A stretch of DNA of 64,000 bases from Nitrincola alkalilacustris (GTDB lineage: Bacteria; Pseudomonadota; Gammaproteobacteria; Pseudomonadales; Balneatricaceae): positions 1 to 64,000 of the forward strand of contig NZ_WBOM01000008.1 of the NCBI RefSeq assembly GCF_008973755.1, in the 5' to 3' direction. Each line of letters starts with the position of its first letter. The stretch's first letter is position 1. Shown piece by piece: positions 17,401 through 27,990 of this stretch. A model generated the notes under the pieces. It had not been told where the DNA came from and ran no database searches. It saw only the letters and a program-made list of their open reading frames with translations. Made by a program: the position numbers and the translations under genes.

Positions 17401-18458
17401 CAGGATGATTTGATATCCGCCAGTCTGGCACAGCCACACAGCGCCATGGTGGCCTCCAGTTCGTCGCGAAGAATGCGCAGGATATGCGCAACGCCGAACG
17501 GGCCGGCAACGGCGAGTGCATAAAAAACCGAGCGCCCCAGTAATACGGCATCCGCACCTGAGGCCAACGCCTTGAAAATATCGCTGCCACGCCGGATACC
17601 GCTGTCCAGCAGGACAGGTATCTCTGCCGGGACAGATCGTCGAATCGCAGGCAACACCTCAATTGTAGACGGCTGACTGTCCAGAACACGGCCTCCGTGA
17701 TTGGACACGATAATCCCCTCTACACCCAGCTCGACAGCCTGCTGCGCATCAGCCGGGTGCATGACGCCTTTGAGAATAACAGGGAGGTGAGTCTGGCGGA
17801 TGATCTCAGCGAGAGTGTTCCAGTTTGGCGCCTGTCGCATCCAGCAGGCAAAGACAGAGTCCCCGGCTTCGGGCTTGGGCAGTCCCTGCAGATTGACCGC
17901 AGCCACCGTATCGGGCAGGCGGAAACCGCTGCGCTGCTCGGCGTTGCGAACGCCGTTGATGGGAGCATCTGCTGTCACGACCAGCGCACGATAACCGGCT
18001 GCCTCTGCGCGGCGAATCAGGTTTAGCGTAGCGTTGGGGTCTGGTTGGCAATAGAGCTGGAACCAGCGCGCGGCATCTGGCGCTATCTGGGCAACCTCCT
18101 CCAGTGTTGAGCTGGCCAGTGTGGATAGGCAGAAGCCAACTCCCTGCGCGGCAGCAGCTTGAACACTGGCCAGTTCACCCATCGGATGGGCCAGTTTCTG
18201 ATAAGCCAGAGGAGCTATCAGCAGGGGTAGGGTAAGTGTCTGGCCGAACAGCTCTGTATGGCAGTCACCCTGGCCGAGGCCATTCACGAGTATCCTTTGT
18301 TGCAGTAGCAAGGCATCGAGTCGGGATCGGTTACGCTGCTGCGTGAAGCCATCCATTGAGGCGCCTGAGATATAAGCCCAGATGTCGGCTGGCAGCAGTG
18401 TTTGAGCGCGATGCTGATAATCTTCCAATGAGCACAGGTCGGCAGGGATGGCAGACAT
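17376..18458 (-). CDS. FMN-dependent alpha-hydroxy-acid dehydrogenase (LldD/lactate oxidase family)
   Basis: 360 residues with the complete TIM barrel of the family. Visible are the FMN/substrate motif SNHGGRVLDSQPSTIEVLP (His base), LDSGIRRGSDIFKALASGADAVLLGR, and an N-terminal YISGASMDGFTQQRN. It oxidises a 2-hydroxy acid to a 2-oxo acid. Whether it uses quinone or oxygen, and lactate, glycolate or another acid, cannot be told. There is no membrane anchor loop. The C-terminus and downstream region lie in 10-bp tandem repeats. Confidence 0.85.
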   Translation of the reverse strand: MSAIPADLCSLEDYQHRAQTLLPADIWAYISGASMDGFTQQRNRSRLDALLLQQRILVNGLGQGDCHTELFGQTLTLPLLIAPLAYQKLAHPMGELASVQAAAAQGVGFCLSTLASSTLEEVAQIAPDAARWFQLYCQPDPNATLNLIRRAEAAGYRALVVTADAPINGVRNAEQRSGFRLPDTVAAVNLQGLPKPEAGDSVFACWMRQAPNWNTLAEIIRQTHLPVILKGVMHPADAQQAVELGVEGIIVSNHGGRVLDSQPSTIEVLPAIRRSVPAEIPVLLDSGIRRGSDIFKALASGADAVLLGRSVFYALAVAGPFGVAHILRILRDELEATMALCGCARLADIKSSCLYLPLSD

Positions 18459-18490
18459 AACGATTCCATTCAGTCAAAACACGAATCATA

Positions 18491-18928
18491 TCAGGCCAGG
18501 TTGTGCAGTACATCGGTTTCCAGACGCGTATTGTCATGCAGCGGGCAGCGCTCACAGACCTGATCCAGAAACGCCTTTTTCTCTTCATGACTCAGGTCGG
18601 CGTCGATCTCGGCACGGATTCTGATCTGCTGAAAACCGGTACGGTCATCGGTCGGCTTGCCGAGCAGCCCGGCAGGGTTGTAGTCGCCCTCTACCCAGAT
18701 TGTCATGCCGCGCAACGTGATCTTCTGCTGCATCGCTACAATGCGACCGATGGTGCCTATGCAGCCCGCCATCGCAAACATGTAATACTCAAGTGGCGTA
18801 GGTCCTTGGCCTGTGCCACGCGCAGCCACTGGCTGGTCTATCAGTAATCGGTGTTCGCCTATCTGGGCTTCGACAACAAAGCTATCGTTCAGAGAGGCCG
18901 TAACGGCAACTGTTTTGGTCTGACTCAT
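18491..18928 (-). CDS. OsmC/YhfA family protein
   Basis: A 145-residue OsmC-like protein. It has the family pattern GPTPLEYYMFAMAGCIGTIGRIVAMQQKI with the first reactive Cys, and a C-terminal CERCPLHDNTR with the second. OsmC proteins reduce organic hydroperoxides with paired cysteines. The second cysteine sits in a C-x2-C context here, closer to the YhfA branch. The ATG at 18928 is preferred over 18937 because a GGATG element sits ~8 nt before it. Confidence 0.85.
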   Translation of the reverse strand: MSQTKTVAVTASLNDSFVVEAQIGEHRLLIDQPVAARGTGQGPTPLEYYMFAMAGCIGTIGRIVAMQQKITLRGMTIWVEGDYNPAGLLGKPTDDRTGFQQIRIRAEIDADLSHEEKKAFLDQVCERCPLHDNTRLETDVLHNLA

Positions 18929-19019
18929 GGCAAACATCCATTAAATTAAATAAATCTAATATATAGTGTGGCTGGCCAGAATACCAGTGCGATCAGGTGG
19001 TGGTATTGATCTTAATCAA

Positions 19020-20372
19020 TTAGCGAGGGTCTTGAGACTCGCTGCTTGCTGTCTCTGTCTGCTCGTCCTGCAGAATGATCTTCTTGATGCGGTGGGTCAG
19101 CCACCAGACCGTGCCCACAACAAAGGGAACGGCAATGGCGGTACCGACATCCTTGTTGATGTCGATGCCCAGAGGTTCCAGTGCACCGAGCAGATAGCGG
19201 ATCAGGCTGATGCCGTAATAGCTGATGGCGGCAATGGAGAGGCCCTCTACTGTTTCCTGCATGCGTAGCTGCACTTTCGAGCGACGGTTCATGGAGGCCA
19301 GGAGGCCGCGGTTCTGCTCTTCAAGCTTCAGATCAACGCGGGTGCGGATCAGGTCGCCGGCACGTTCGATACGGCGTGCCAGGTCCTCCAACCGGCTGCC
19401 GACCGATTCGCAGGTGCTGGCAGCCGGTGTCAGACGGCGGCTGAAGAAGGCGGCCAGGGTGAAGTTGGGACCAGCATCCAGCTCCTTCAGCTCTTCCAGT
19501 CGTTTCATCACCAGTTGGTAATAGGCCTGAGTGGCGGCAAAGCGTGACATGGTGTTGGCGCGGTAGCGTTCGATCTGCGCGGCCATGGTGGTGAGCTGGC
19601 GCAGTAGCTGTCGCTCCTCTTCAAGCCCTTCGGTATCGGATAGGTGGGTGATCATATCGGCCAGGCGTTGATCGAGTCGGCCCAGCTCCGGGGCCAGATC
19701 GCGTGCCGGTTGTGCGCCCAACAGCGCCATCAGGCGATAGGTTTCCAGTTCCAGCACCCGCAGGATCAAGCGTCCCGTCTGGTTGTCATTCAGGCCGTGG
19801 TTCTGCAGCAGGATGCGCCCGGCACCATCCCCATGCAGGCGAAAAGCGCTCCACAAGGTTGCTGAGCCCTCCAGCAGGCGACCGCTGACCAGTCTCTGCC
19901 CCTCGAAACACTCAGCAAGCGCTTCGCGGTCCAGTTGTTCAGCTTCGGGACTGACAACCTCAAGATGCAACGCGACCACCAGCTGTCCCGGGATCTCTTG
20001 CAGCCAGTCGGTTGGCAACATCGACAGCGTCGGATGGCTGAACGGCAGACTGTTGGTGCCCGGACGCAGAAAGGTATAGGTCACAAACTCCAGATGCCGC
20101 TCCCAGCGCACCTCAAACTCACCAAAACGCTGATGAAAACTGGTTTCATGGTCGGCCGGTGGGTTGACACCATAACGAATGCATAGATGACGCAGGTGCT
20201 GAAAGTCCCGCTCACGGTCCTCATCTGTCAGCAGTAGTGCCAGGTGCGAAATACGCACCGGGCTGGCTATCACCGGAAAGGGGCGGGCATGCAGCTCATG
20301 ATAGAGCGCCTCACGGGCCGGGTGCAGCTGCAGTGGCAGAATATTGGGCGCAGATGAGTTGTTGGCTGGCAC
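19020..20372 (-). CDS. DUF3422 family inner-membrane protein
   Basis: A conserved protein of unknown function, about 450 residues. The N-terminal part (HPAREALYHELHARPFPVI, then FGEFEVRWERHLEFVTYTF) and two C-terminal membrane helices (AISYYGISLIRYLLG and AIAVPFVVGTVWWLTH) define DUF3422. A coiled-coil region (LEEERQLLRQLTTMAAQIERYR) precedes the helices. The GTG at 20372 is chosen because AGGAAGG lies 6 nt upstream; an ATG at 20405 is possible. No function is known to me. It follows the ABC importer genes on the same strand after 85 bp. Confidence 0.88.
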   Translation of the reverse strand: MPANNSSAPNILPLQLHPAREALYHELHARPFPVIASPVRISHLALLLTDEDRERDFQHLRHLCIRYGVNPPADHETSFHQRFGEFEVRWERHLEFVTYTFLRPGTNSLPFSHPTLSMLPTDWLQEIPGQLVVALHLEVVSPEAEQLDREALAECFEGQRLVSGRLLEGSATLWSAFRLHGDGAGRILLQNHGLNDNQTGRLILRVLELETYRLMALLGAQPARDLAPELGRLDQRLADMITHLSDTEGLEEERQLLRQLTTMAAQIERYRANTMSRFAATQAYYQLVMKRLEELKELDAGPNFTLAAFFSRRLTPAASTCESVGSRLEDLARRIERAGDLIRTRVDLKLEEQNRGLLASMNRRSKVQLRMQETVEGLSIAAISYYGISLIRYLLGALEPLGIDINKDVGTAIAVPFVVGTVWWLTHRIKKIILQDEQTETASSESQDPR

Positions 20373-20457
20373 GATAAACCCTTCCTGATAACAAACTGCA
20401 TGCATGATGCTGGCTCAGGCCGCAGCTTGCAAGCCTCTGTCGCCCATGGCCGGTCAA

Positions 20458-21237
20458 TCAGAAGGCGCCACCCGGGCTGCGATGTGCCCAGCCGGTGAAG
20501 CGTTTCTCGAAAAAGGCAAACAGCTCATACATGCCGACACCCATGGCGCCGATCACGAACAGCCCAGCGAAAACCAGCGCCATATCCATGGATGAGCTGG
20601 CGGCCATCATCAGATAACCTATACCGAGATTGGAGGCAACGGTTTCGGAGATGACAGAGCCGACAAACGCCAGGGTGATGGCGACCTTCAGGGAGGCAAA
20701 GAAGTAGGGCAGCGCTCTGGGCAGGCCTACTTTGCGCAGTATGTCCATCTTCGAGGCGCCGAGTGATCTCAACACATCTTCCAGTTCCGGCTCCAGTGTT
20801 GCCAGCCCGGTGGCGACATTGACCAGTACCGGGAAAAATGAGATCAGAAAGGCGGTCAGGATAGCTGGCACTGTGCCTATGCCGAACCAGACGACCAGTA
20901 CGGGAACAAAAGCCACCTTAGGGATGCTGTTGAACCCCACCAGCAGAGGGTAGAGGGCGCGATACACGACCGGGTAGGTGCCGACGGCAATACCCAGCAG
21001 TAACCCCACGGCAACAGCGATGGCAAATCCGGCCAGCGTGGTGAAGAAGGTCTGCAGTGCGTGCTGCAGGATCACCTCCCAACGTGCTACACCGGCCGAC
21101 CAGATGGCTGATGGGGCAGGGAATAGATATTCCGGAACCTTGAGGCTGGAGCAGATAATCTCCCAGATCAGCAGCAATGACAGCAGCAGTATCCAGGAGG
21201 CGTGGGTGATAAGAAACTTCTGGTAACGGGGTTTCAT
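20458..21237 (-). CDS. ABC importer permease, NitT/TauT (SsuC/TauC) family
   Basis: 259 residues with six predicted membrane helices and the EAA loop region (LRSLGASKMDILRKVGLPRALPYFFASLKVA, ~165-195). This is the permease type of taurine, sulfonate, nitrate and thiamin-precursor importers. The ATG at 21237 follows the ATPase gene by 13 bp and gives the family N-terminus MKPRYQKF. The gene is third in a binding protein-ATPase-permease operon. The substrate is undetermined. Confidence 0.92.
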   Translation of the reverse strand: MKPRYQKFLITHASWILLLSLLLIWEIICSSLKVPEYLFPAPSAIWSAGVARWEVILQHALQTFFTTLAGFAIAVAVGLLLGIAVGTYPVVYRALYPLLVGFNSIPKVAFVPVLVVWFGIGTVPAILTAFLISFFPVLVNVATGLATLEPELEDVLRSLGASKMDILRKVGLPRALPYFFASLKVAITLAFVGSVISETVASNLGIGYLMMAASSSMDMALVFAGLFVIGAMGVGMYELFAFFEKRFTGWAHRSPGGAF

Positions 21238-21250
21238 GCGGATGTCCTGT

Positions 21251-22030
21251 TCAGGTCTGTCTGATGCGACCGATATGCTCTCGCAGCTCATGCACCTGGC
21301 TGGCAAAACTATCGGTATAGGTGTCTTCCAGGGTGCGTGGACGGGGCAGGTCGATTGGTTTGCGGACCAGAATGCGCCCGGGCCCTTTGCTCATCACATA
21401 GACGGTGTCTGCGAGAAAGACCGCTTCGCGCAGGTCATGGGTGACCAATACCACTGTAAAGGGCGACTCCTGCCACAGATCCTGCAACATGCACCAGAGT
21501 TCTTCACGGGTGAAGGCATCCAGTGCACCGAAGGGCTCATCCAGCATCAACAGACGAGGCTTGTGGATAAGTGCACGGCAGATGGAGGCGCGCTGCTGCA
21601 TGCCGCCAGACAGCTCCCAGGGGAACTTGTCTTCGCAGCCTGCCAGACCGACCCGTGCCAGCAGTGCCCGAGCCTGCTCCTCAAACTCGCGACGATTACG
21701 GCGCATCTGTGAGCGATAGGGCTGAACTATCTCAAGAGGCAACAGGATGTTCTGCAGCGTAGTTCGCCAAGGCAGGAGATTGGAGGCCTGAAACGCCATG
21801 CCGATCGATTTCTGCGGCCCCTTGACCTGCTCCCCGCTGAGGTAGACAACCCCCTGTGAAGGCTTGCTGAGTCCGGAGACCAGTTTCATCAGGGTGGATT
21901 TGCCACACCCTGATGGGCCGACTACAGCGACGAATTCGTTGGCATCAACCGTCAGGCTGACATCCTCAATGGCCAGAGGGCCGCCTTCATCATAAGCGAG
22001 GCTGACCCTGTCAAAGCTTACAAACGACAT
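21251..22030 (-). CDS. ABC importer ATPase, NitT/TauT (SsuB/TauB) family
   Basis: 259 residues with Walker A GPSGCGKS, signature LSGGMQQRASICRAL, Walker B LLMLDEPFGALD and switch His in LVTHDLREA. FQASNLLPWRTTLQN is typical of this subfamily (Q-loop). It powers the importer with the adjacent permease. It starts 10 bp after the binding-protein gene, so the three are one operon. Confidence 0.93.
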   Translation of the reverse strand: MSFVSFDRVSLAYDEGGPLAIEDVSLTVDANEFVAVVGPSGCGKSTLMKLVSGLSKPSQGVVYLSGEQVKGPQKSIGMAFQASNLLPWRTTLQNILLPLEIVQPYRSQMRRNRREFEEQARALLARVGLAGCEDKFPWELSGGMQQRASICRALIHKPRLLMLDEPFGALDAFTREELWCMLQDLWQESPFTVVLVTHDLREAVFLADTVYVMSKGPGRILVRKPIDLPRPRTLEDTYTDSFASQVHELREHIGRIRQT

Positions 22031-22040
22031 GTTCAGACCC

Positions 22041-23105
22041 TTACATCTGTGGCACGGAGCGAGAGGCCCGCTCAGGCAGCAGGGCGAAGTTGAACAGTTG
22101 CGCTGCGTCCGGGCGGTTGGTCAGACCGAAGGATACAACCGCTTCATCTATAGCCAGTTCCAGGCGCTCCGGTGTGACAGCACCCAGCCCTTCGGCCAGC
22201 GTCTCGCCGGTCACAACCTGTGCATCCAGCGCGAGCTTCAGACGCCTCAGCTCGAGCTCTTCGTTCACCAGCGCATCACGTTTTTTTACATAGGTGACAG
22301 CGGTGGCAGGGTCTTCCAGGGTTTCGACCAGTGCGCGGTTAAAGGCTCTGTTAAATGCAGCGACGGCATCGGGGTTGTCGTTGAGTAAGCGCTCGCTTGC
22401 GATGATCGCATTGCCATACAGCTGCACGCCATGATCGGAGTAGGGCAGGATAACAATATCTTCAGGGCTGACGCCACGCGCTTCGAGGTTCAGCAGGCTG
22501 GTGAAGTAGAAGCCAGTGATCGCGTCCACCTGCTTGCGTGCCAGCAGGGTTTCACGCAATGCCGGTTCAACGCTCTGCCAGGTGACCGAATCTACCGCCA
22601 GATCGTTATGCCCGGCAAAGGAGGGCCAGGCTTTACGTCCACCATCGAAGACCGGTGCTGCGAGTGTTTTGCCCACCAGATCTGCCGGGCTGCTGATACC
22701 TGACTCCTTCAGTGCGAAAACTGCAGCCGGTGTAGAGTTGTATACCATATAGACCGCCTGAATACGGCTGTCCGGATTGCCTGCGCTGTGCTCGACCAGC
22801 GCATTGAAATCAGCAAATCCCATATCATAGGCACCGGTGGCAACACGCGTGACGGCACCTGCCGAACCATTACCAGAGTCGATGGTGACCGTCAGGCCCT
22901 CTTCCGTAAAGTAACCCTTATCCAGCGCCATCAGGAAGGGGGCGGAGGGGCCTTCAAAGCGCCAGTCCAGTGTGAAATTGATGGCTGTACTGGCTGCGGC
23001 ACTGCTGCTCAGTGTGACTGCAGCAGGCAACAGAGCCAGACCTGCGATCGCCAGCAGTTTTCTTATCCCTTTGAAGTGGTGTGCGCTGCGGACATGCTTA
23101 ATCAT
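22041..23105 (-). CDS. ABC importer substrate-binding protein (NMT1/THI5-like)
   Basis: 354 residues with a signal peptide (~10-37, ...AAVTLSSSAAAS) and an NMT1/SsuA-type binding fold: INFTLDWRFEGPSAPFLMALDKGYFTEEGLTV, YDMGFADFNALVE and FDGGRKAWPSFA. The FTLDW opening resembles thiamin- or riboflavin-precursor and pyrimidine binding proteins as well as NitT/TauT ones, so the ligand is open. The ATG at 23105 places a normal signal peptide; the open frame upstream has none. I saw no TPP or FMN riboswitch in the leader. Confidence 0.88.
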   Translation of the reverse strand: MIKHVRSAHHFKGIRKLLAIAGLALLPAAVTLSSSAAASTAINFTLDWRFEGPSAPFLMALDKGYFTEEGLTVTIDSGNGSAGAVTRVATGAYDMGFADFNALVEHSAGNPDSRIQAVYMVYNSTPAAVFALKESGISSPADLVGKTLAAPVFDGGRKAWPSFAGHNDLAVDSVTWQSVEPALRETLLARKQVDAITGFYFTSLLNLEARGVSPEDIVILPYSDHGVQLYGNAIIASERLLNDNPDAVAAFNRAFNRALVETLEDPATAVTYVKKRDALVNEELELRRLKLALDAQVVTGETLAEGLGAVTPERLELAIDEAVVSFGLTNRPDAAQLFNFALLPERASRSVPQM

Positions 23106-24035
<930 letters not shown>

Positions 24036-24097
24036 TCAACCCGTAGACTACGCGGTTCTTCTGATTTCAATCTGTTTATCTGTTTTTGGGGTACGAA

Positions 24098-24310
24098 ATG
24101 GCTCGTGTAACCGTTGAAGATTGTCTGGATAATGTTGATAACCGGTTTGAGCTGGTGATGGTGGCCTCCAAGCGTGCCCGTCAGCTGGCAACAGGCGGTA
24201 AGGATGCCAAGGTAGACTGGGAAAACGACAAGCCGACAGTTGTTGCGCTGCGTGAAATCAGCGAAGGCTTTATAGACAGAACGATTCTGGATGGTATCGA
24301 AGATATCTGA
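24098..24310 (+). CDS. rpoZ: RNA polymerase omega subunit
   Basis: A 70-residue omega subunit beginning [30 protein letters not shown], the conserved block that folds onto the beta' C-terminus. It lacks the longer acidic tail of the 91-residue E. coli protein, which is common outside the enterics. It forms part of the ppGpp site 1 on RNA polymerase, which fits its place before spoT. It starts 62 bp after gmk. Confidence 0.97.
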   Translation: MARVTVEDCLDNVDNRFELVMVASKRARQLATGGKDAKVDWENDKPTVVALREISEGFIDRTILDGIEDI

Positions 24311-24406
24311 TCTCCTCTTTTCCTCTGCTCGTATATGCGGCATCATCAAGGTTAACAGCCCCTTAGCAGGACAGCACTCGGAATTGCCAGTGCTACCGGA
24401 GGATTG

Positions 24407-26527
24407 ATGCCAACCATCGACGAACTGTCACACCGTTTGACGGAGTACCTCGAACCTGAACAGGTTCGACAGGTTCGTCGTGCCTATTTCTATGCCGAAC
24501 AGGCGCACGATGGCCAGCGGCGCAAGAGTGGCGAACCCTATGTCACTCATCCGCTGGCGGTCGCTTCTATTCTCTCAGCCATGCATATGGACCATCAAAG
24601 TCTGATGTCGGCCATGCTGCATGATGTGATCGAAGATACCGAGATCACCTACAGCGGAATCGAGGAACAGTTCGGCAAGGCGGTCGCTACGATCGTTGAG
24701 GGTGTATCGAAACTGACCCATCTGGAGTTTGAAACCCGGGCGGAAGCTCAGGCCGAGAATTTTCAGAAGATGGTGCTGGCGATGGCCACGGATATCCGTG
24801 TCATTATCGTCAAACTGGCAGATCGACTGCACAACATGCGCACTCTGGGCGCGATGCCTGCTCCGAAGCAGCGTCGTATTGCACGCGAAACGCTGGATAT
24901 CTATGCGCCGGTTGCTGCCCGGCTGGGGATGAGGGATCTGCAGGTTGAGCTGGAAGATCTCGCGTTTCAGGCGCACCATCCGATGCGGGCCAAGTATATT
25001 CGACGTGCCGTGGTCAAAGCGCGAGGCCAGCGCCGGGACATCATCACCCAGATAGAGGAGTCAATCCGGACTCGCCTGTCGATGGAAGGGTTGAAGGGGA
25101 TCGTTTCAGGTCGCGAAAAGCATCTTTACAGCATCTACCGCAAAATGAAGTCTCAGCGTAAGGCATTCGTCGATATCATGGATGTGTTTGCCTTCCGTGT
25201 CGTCACCGAGTCGGTGGATGAGTGTTACCGTATTCTGGGAGCCGTTCATAATCTCTACAAGCCGGTTCCCGGGCGTTTCAAGGACTATATCGCGATTCCC
25301 AAGGCCAATGGCTATCAGTCATTGCATACCGACCTGTTTGGTGCCAGAGATATCACCATTGAGGTACAGATCCGCACCAGAGAGATGGATGCGGTGGCCA
25401 GCCAGGGGATTGCTGAGCACAGCCATTATAAGATGTATGGCGATTCCGACAGCGCCGTCGGTTCCTATAACCGCGCCCGCAAATGGGTGCAGGGACTGCT
25501 GGAGATGCAACAGCGAGCCGGTGATTCGATGGAGTTCATCGATCATGTGAAAAAGGACCTGTTCCCGGACGAGGTCTATGTCTTCACCCCCAAGGGGCGG
25601 ATTCTGGAACTGCCCAATGGTGCCACACCGATAGACTTTGCCTATGCCGTGCATACGGATATCGGCAACTCCTGTGTTTCCTGTCGTATCAACAAGCGCC
25701 TGGCCCCCCTGTCTCAGCCGTTGCAGAGTGGTCAGACGGTCGAGGTGGTGACAACACCACGTGCGCAGCCAAACATGGCCTGGCTGAACTTTGTCGTGAC
25801 CGGCAAGGCGAGATCAAGTATCCGTCACTTTCTGAAAAACCAGCAACGGCATGAGTCGGTTGAGCTGGGCCGCCGGTTGCTGAATCAGTTCCTCGGCAAC
25901 TATGGCAGTTCGCTGGATTCGATAGATCCGGATAAGATGGCGCAGGTACTCAAGGACTCCAATCTGGCGTCTCAGCAGGATCTTCTGGAAGATATCGGCA
26001 TGGGCAATCGGATGGCCTATGTTGTTGCCAGACAGTTGAAGCCCGATGCGTTGGATGACGAGGCCACTGATACCTCTTCCCCACGTGGCAGGCCGCTTGC
26101 GATTCAAGGGGCAGAGGGGATGGTGCTGCAGTATGCCAAGTGCTGTCATCCGATTCCCGGTGATACGATTGTGGGTCATATCAGCAGCGGTCGAGGCATG
26201 GTTGTGCACCGGACCGATTGCCGGAATCTTGGCTCGCTGCGTGATGATCCACAGAAGTGTATCTTCCTGGACTGGTCTCAGTCAGGAGAGGAGGAGTATG
26301 CCGTCAGCCTGAATATCGAGGTGGAATCCCAGCGCGGTATTATTGCCAATCTGGCATCCGCTGTATCCAGCGCTTCCGCCAATATCATCAAGATTGACAG
26401 TGGCGAGCGTGAAGGCCAGATGTATAAGGTCGAGATGGAGCTGCTGGTGGCGGATCGTGTGCATCTGGCACGAGTCATCCGCAAGCTGCGTCGCCTGCGT
26501 CCGGTTACCCGCATTACCCGCCCCTAG
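24407..26527 (+). CDS. spoT: Bifunctional (p)ppGpp synthase/hydrolase
   Basis: 706 residues. The HD hydrolase domain has the intact HD in MLHDVIEDT (~65-75). The synthetase domain follows (~240-350: KAFVDIMDVFAFRVV, YKPVPGRFKDYIAIPKANGYQSLHT), then TGS (VYVFTPKGRILELPNGATPIDFAYAVH), a conserved Cys/His region and a C-terminal ACT domain. With both active sites complete it should make and degrade (p)ppGpp. The ATG at 24407 is preferred; a TTG one codon earlier is too close to the GGAGG at 24398. Confidence 0.97.
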   Translation: MPTIDELSHRLTEYLEPEQVRQVRRAYFYAEQAHDGQRRKSGEPYVTHPLAVASILSAMHMDHQSLMSAMLHDVIEDTEITYSGIEEQFGKAVATIVEGVSKLTHLEFETRAEAQAENFQKMVLAMATDIRVIIVKLADRLHNMRTLGAMPAPKQRRIARETLDIYAPVAARLGMRDLQVELEDLAFQAHHPMRAKYIRRAVVKARGQRRDIITQIEESIRTRLSMEGLKGIVSGREKHLYSIYRKMKSQRKAFVDIMDVFAFRVVTESVDECYRILGAVHNLYKPVPGRFKDYIAIPKANGYQSLHTDLFGARDITIEVQIRTREMDAVASQGIAEHSHYKMYGDSDSAVGSYNRARKWVQGLLEMQQRAGDSMEFIDHVKKDLFPDEVYVFTPKGRILELPNGATPIDFAYAVHTDIGNSCVSCRINKRLAPLSQPLQSGQTVEVVTTPRAQPNMAWLNFVVTGKARSSIRHFLKNQQRHESVELGRRLLNQFLGNYGSSLDSIDPDKMAQVLKDSNLASQQDLLEDIGMGNRMAYVVARQLKPDALDDEATDTSSPRGRPLAIQGAEGMVLQYAKCCHPIPGDTIVGHISSGRGMVVHRTDCRNLGSLRDDPQKCIFLDWSQSGEEEYAVSLNIEVESQRGIIANLASAVSSASANIIKIDSGEREGQMYKVEMELLVADRVHLARVIRKLRRLRPVTRITRP

Positions 26528-26679
26528 CGCTTTCTTCGTCCTGCATCCTCAGGCGTGGCTCACTCAGGTTTCGCAGAGGTCAGACATTTAAAATTGATCA
26601 GCTTCGATCTTTCTTCTGCTAAACTGCAGCGAGGCTATTTGTATTGTCTCAGCGTAAATAATTGGCAGGAGGTAATAAA

Positions 26680-27987
26680 TTGTCAGTAGGAGTCAAACCA
26701 CTGGATCCCTCTGAGCGGGGCGTTGCTCGTTTGGTGCTGCTGCATGACAGTGCCGGTAAACATCTGGTGATACTGCCGGCTCACGCGCTGCTCAGTCTCT
26801 CCGTTGTCTGGCGTCTTACCGGTCGGCAGTTGCAACCAGCCAGCGCTGTTGATGCCGCAAAATTCTTCGGTCAGAAGGCATTGAGCACTACTGCAGGTCA
26901 GCGAGAGTTGCTGAAGATGCCTCTGGTGTTGGATGAGCACTACCTGCCGGATCAGGATATCGAGCTGTGGGAGCCTCACAGTGAGTTGCGCTTCACGCTG
27001 CAGGCGGGTTGGCTGTCCAGGCCGGAGTATCAGGGACCCCTCGGGCTCAGCAGTGAGATGCTGCAGGCGCAGCACTCTCCACACGCCGGTGCCGAGGCGA
27101 TCACCCATGCGGTTGAGCGCTTTACTGCACTGCGTGTAAAACAACGCCTTGAGGACACTCTGGGCCTGCCGGCTTTTTCTCAGACAACACAGAAGCTGCT
27201 GTTGCTGCGTTCCGATCCTTCGGCGGATGTTGATCGTCTGCTGTCGGTCATTCGGGTTGATCCGAGTCTGTCCGCGCAGGTGATGAGTTGGGCTGTGTCG
27301 CCCTATTATGCGGCTCCTGGCAGACTTGAGTCGGTGGATGATGCGGTGATCCGCGTGCTGGGTTTTGATCTGGTGGTCAACCTTGCACTGGGTGTTGCGA
27401 TGGGTAAGGTGATGCAGATACCGGGCAACTCCGTTCGTGGCGCAACACCTTTCTGGTTACAGTCCGTCACCATGGCCACTCTGGCTGAGCGTCTTGCCAA
27501 GAGTATGCCTGCTGCCATCAGACCCAAGCCGGGCCTGGTTTATCTGTCGGGTTTGCTGAATAACTTTGGTTATCTGCTGCTGGCGCATCTGTTCCCGCCA
27601 CAGTTTGCCACCCTGACGCGCTATATTGAAGCCAATCCACATATGCCTTATGAGTTGGTGGAGCAGCAGGTGTTGAATCTGACGCGCGAGCAGGTAGGTG
27701 CCTGGTTGTTGGAGAGCTGGTCGATCCCGTCAGAGGTCTGTTTTGCCGTCCGCTATCAGAACCACCCCGAGATAGAGGGCGATGCTGCGGTATATGCCAG
27801 GTTGCTGCATCTGGCCAACTGTCTGCTGCGCCAGAAAGGCTTGTGTGATGGACCTCTGATGGAGCTCGATCCGACCTTGCTTGAGCTGTTACAGCTCAAG
27901 CCCAGTGCAGTTGATACTTGTCTCAGTGATCTGATCGCCAATCAGGAAGGGATCATGGAGCTGACTGAGTTGCTGCAGCGGCACTGA
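26680..27987 (+). CDS. HDOD-domain protein with deacylase-like N-terminus
   Basis: 435 residues from a TTG start with AGGAGG 7 nt upstream. The C-terminal ~250 residues form an HDOD domain: LPAFSQTTQKLLLLRSDPSADVDRLLSVIRVDPSLSAQVMSWA and VDDAVIRVLGFDLVVNLALG. The N-terminal ~140 residues resemble the degenerate YbaK/aminoacyl-tRNA deacylase-like part of a Pseudomonas HDOD protein class (ARLVLLHDSAGKHLVILPAH). HDOD proteins bind signalling partners and do not hydrolyse. It directly follows spoT, so a link to stringent or c-di-GMP signalling is possible but unproven. Confidence 0.8.
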   Translation: MSVGVKPLDPSERGVARLVLLHDSAGKHLVILPAHALLSLSVVWRLTGRQLQPASAVDAAKFFGQKALSTTAGQRELLKMPLVLDEHYLPDQDIELWEPHSELRFTLQAGWLSRPEYQGPLGLSSEMLQAQHSPHAGAEAITHAVERFTALRVKQRLEDTLGLPAFSQTTQKLLLLRSDPSADVDRLLSVIRVDPSLSAQVMSWAVSPYYAAPGRLESVDDAVIRVLGFDLVVNLALGVAMGKVMQIPGNSVRGATPFWLQSVTMATLAERLAKSMPAAIRPKPGLVYLSGLLNNFGYLLLAHLFPPQFATLTRYIEANPHMPYELVEQQVLNLTREQVGAWLLESWSIPSEVCFAVRYQNHPEIEGDAAVYARLLHLANCLLRQKGLCDGPLMELDPTLLELLQLKPSAVDTCLSDLIANQEGIMELTELLQRH

Positions 27988-27990
27988 CTG

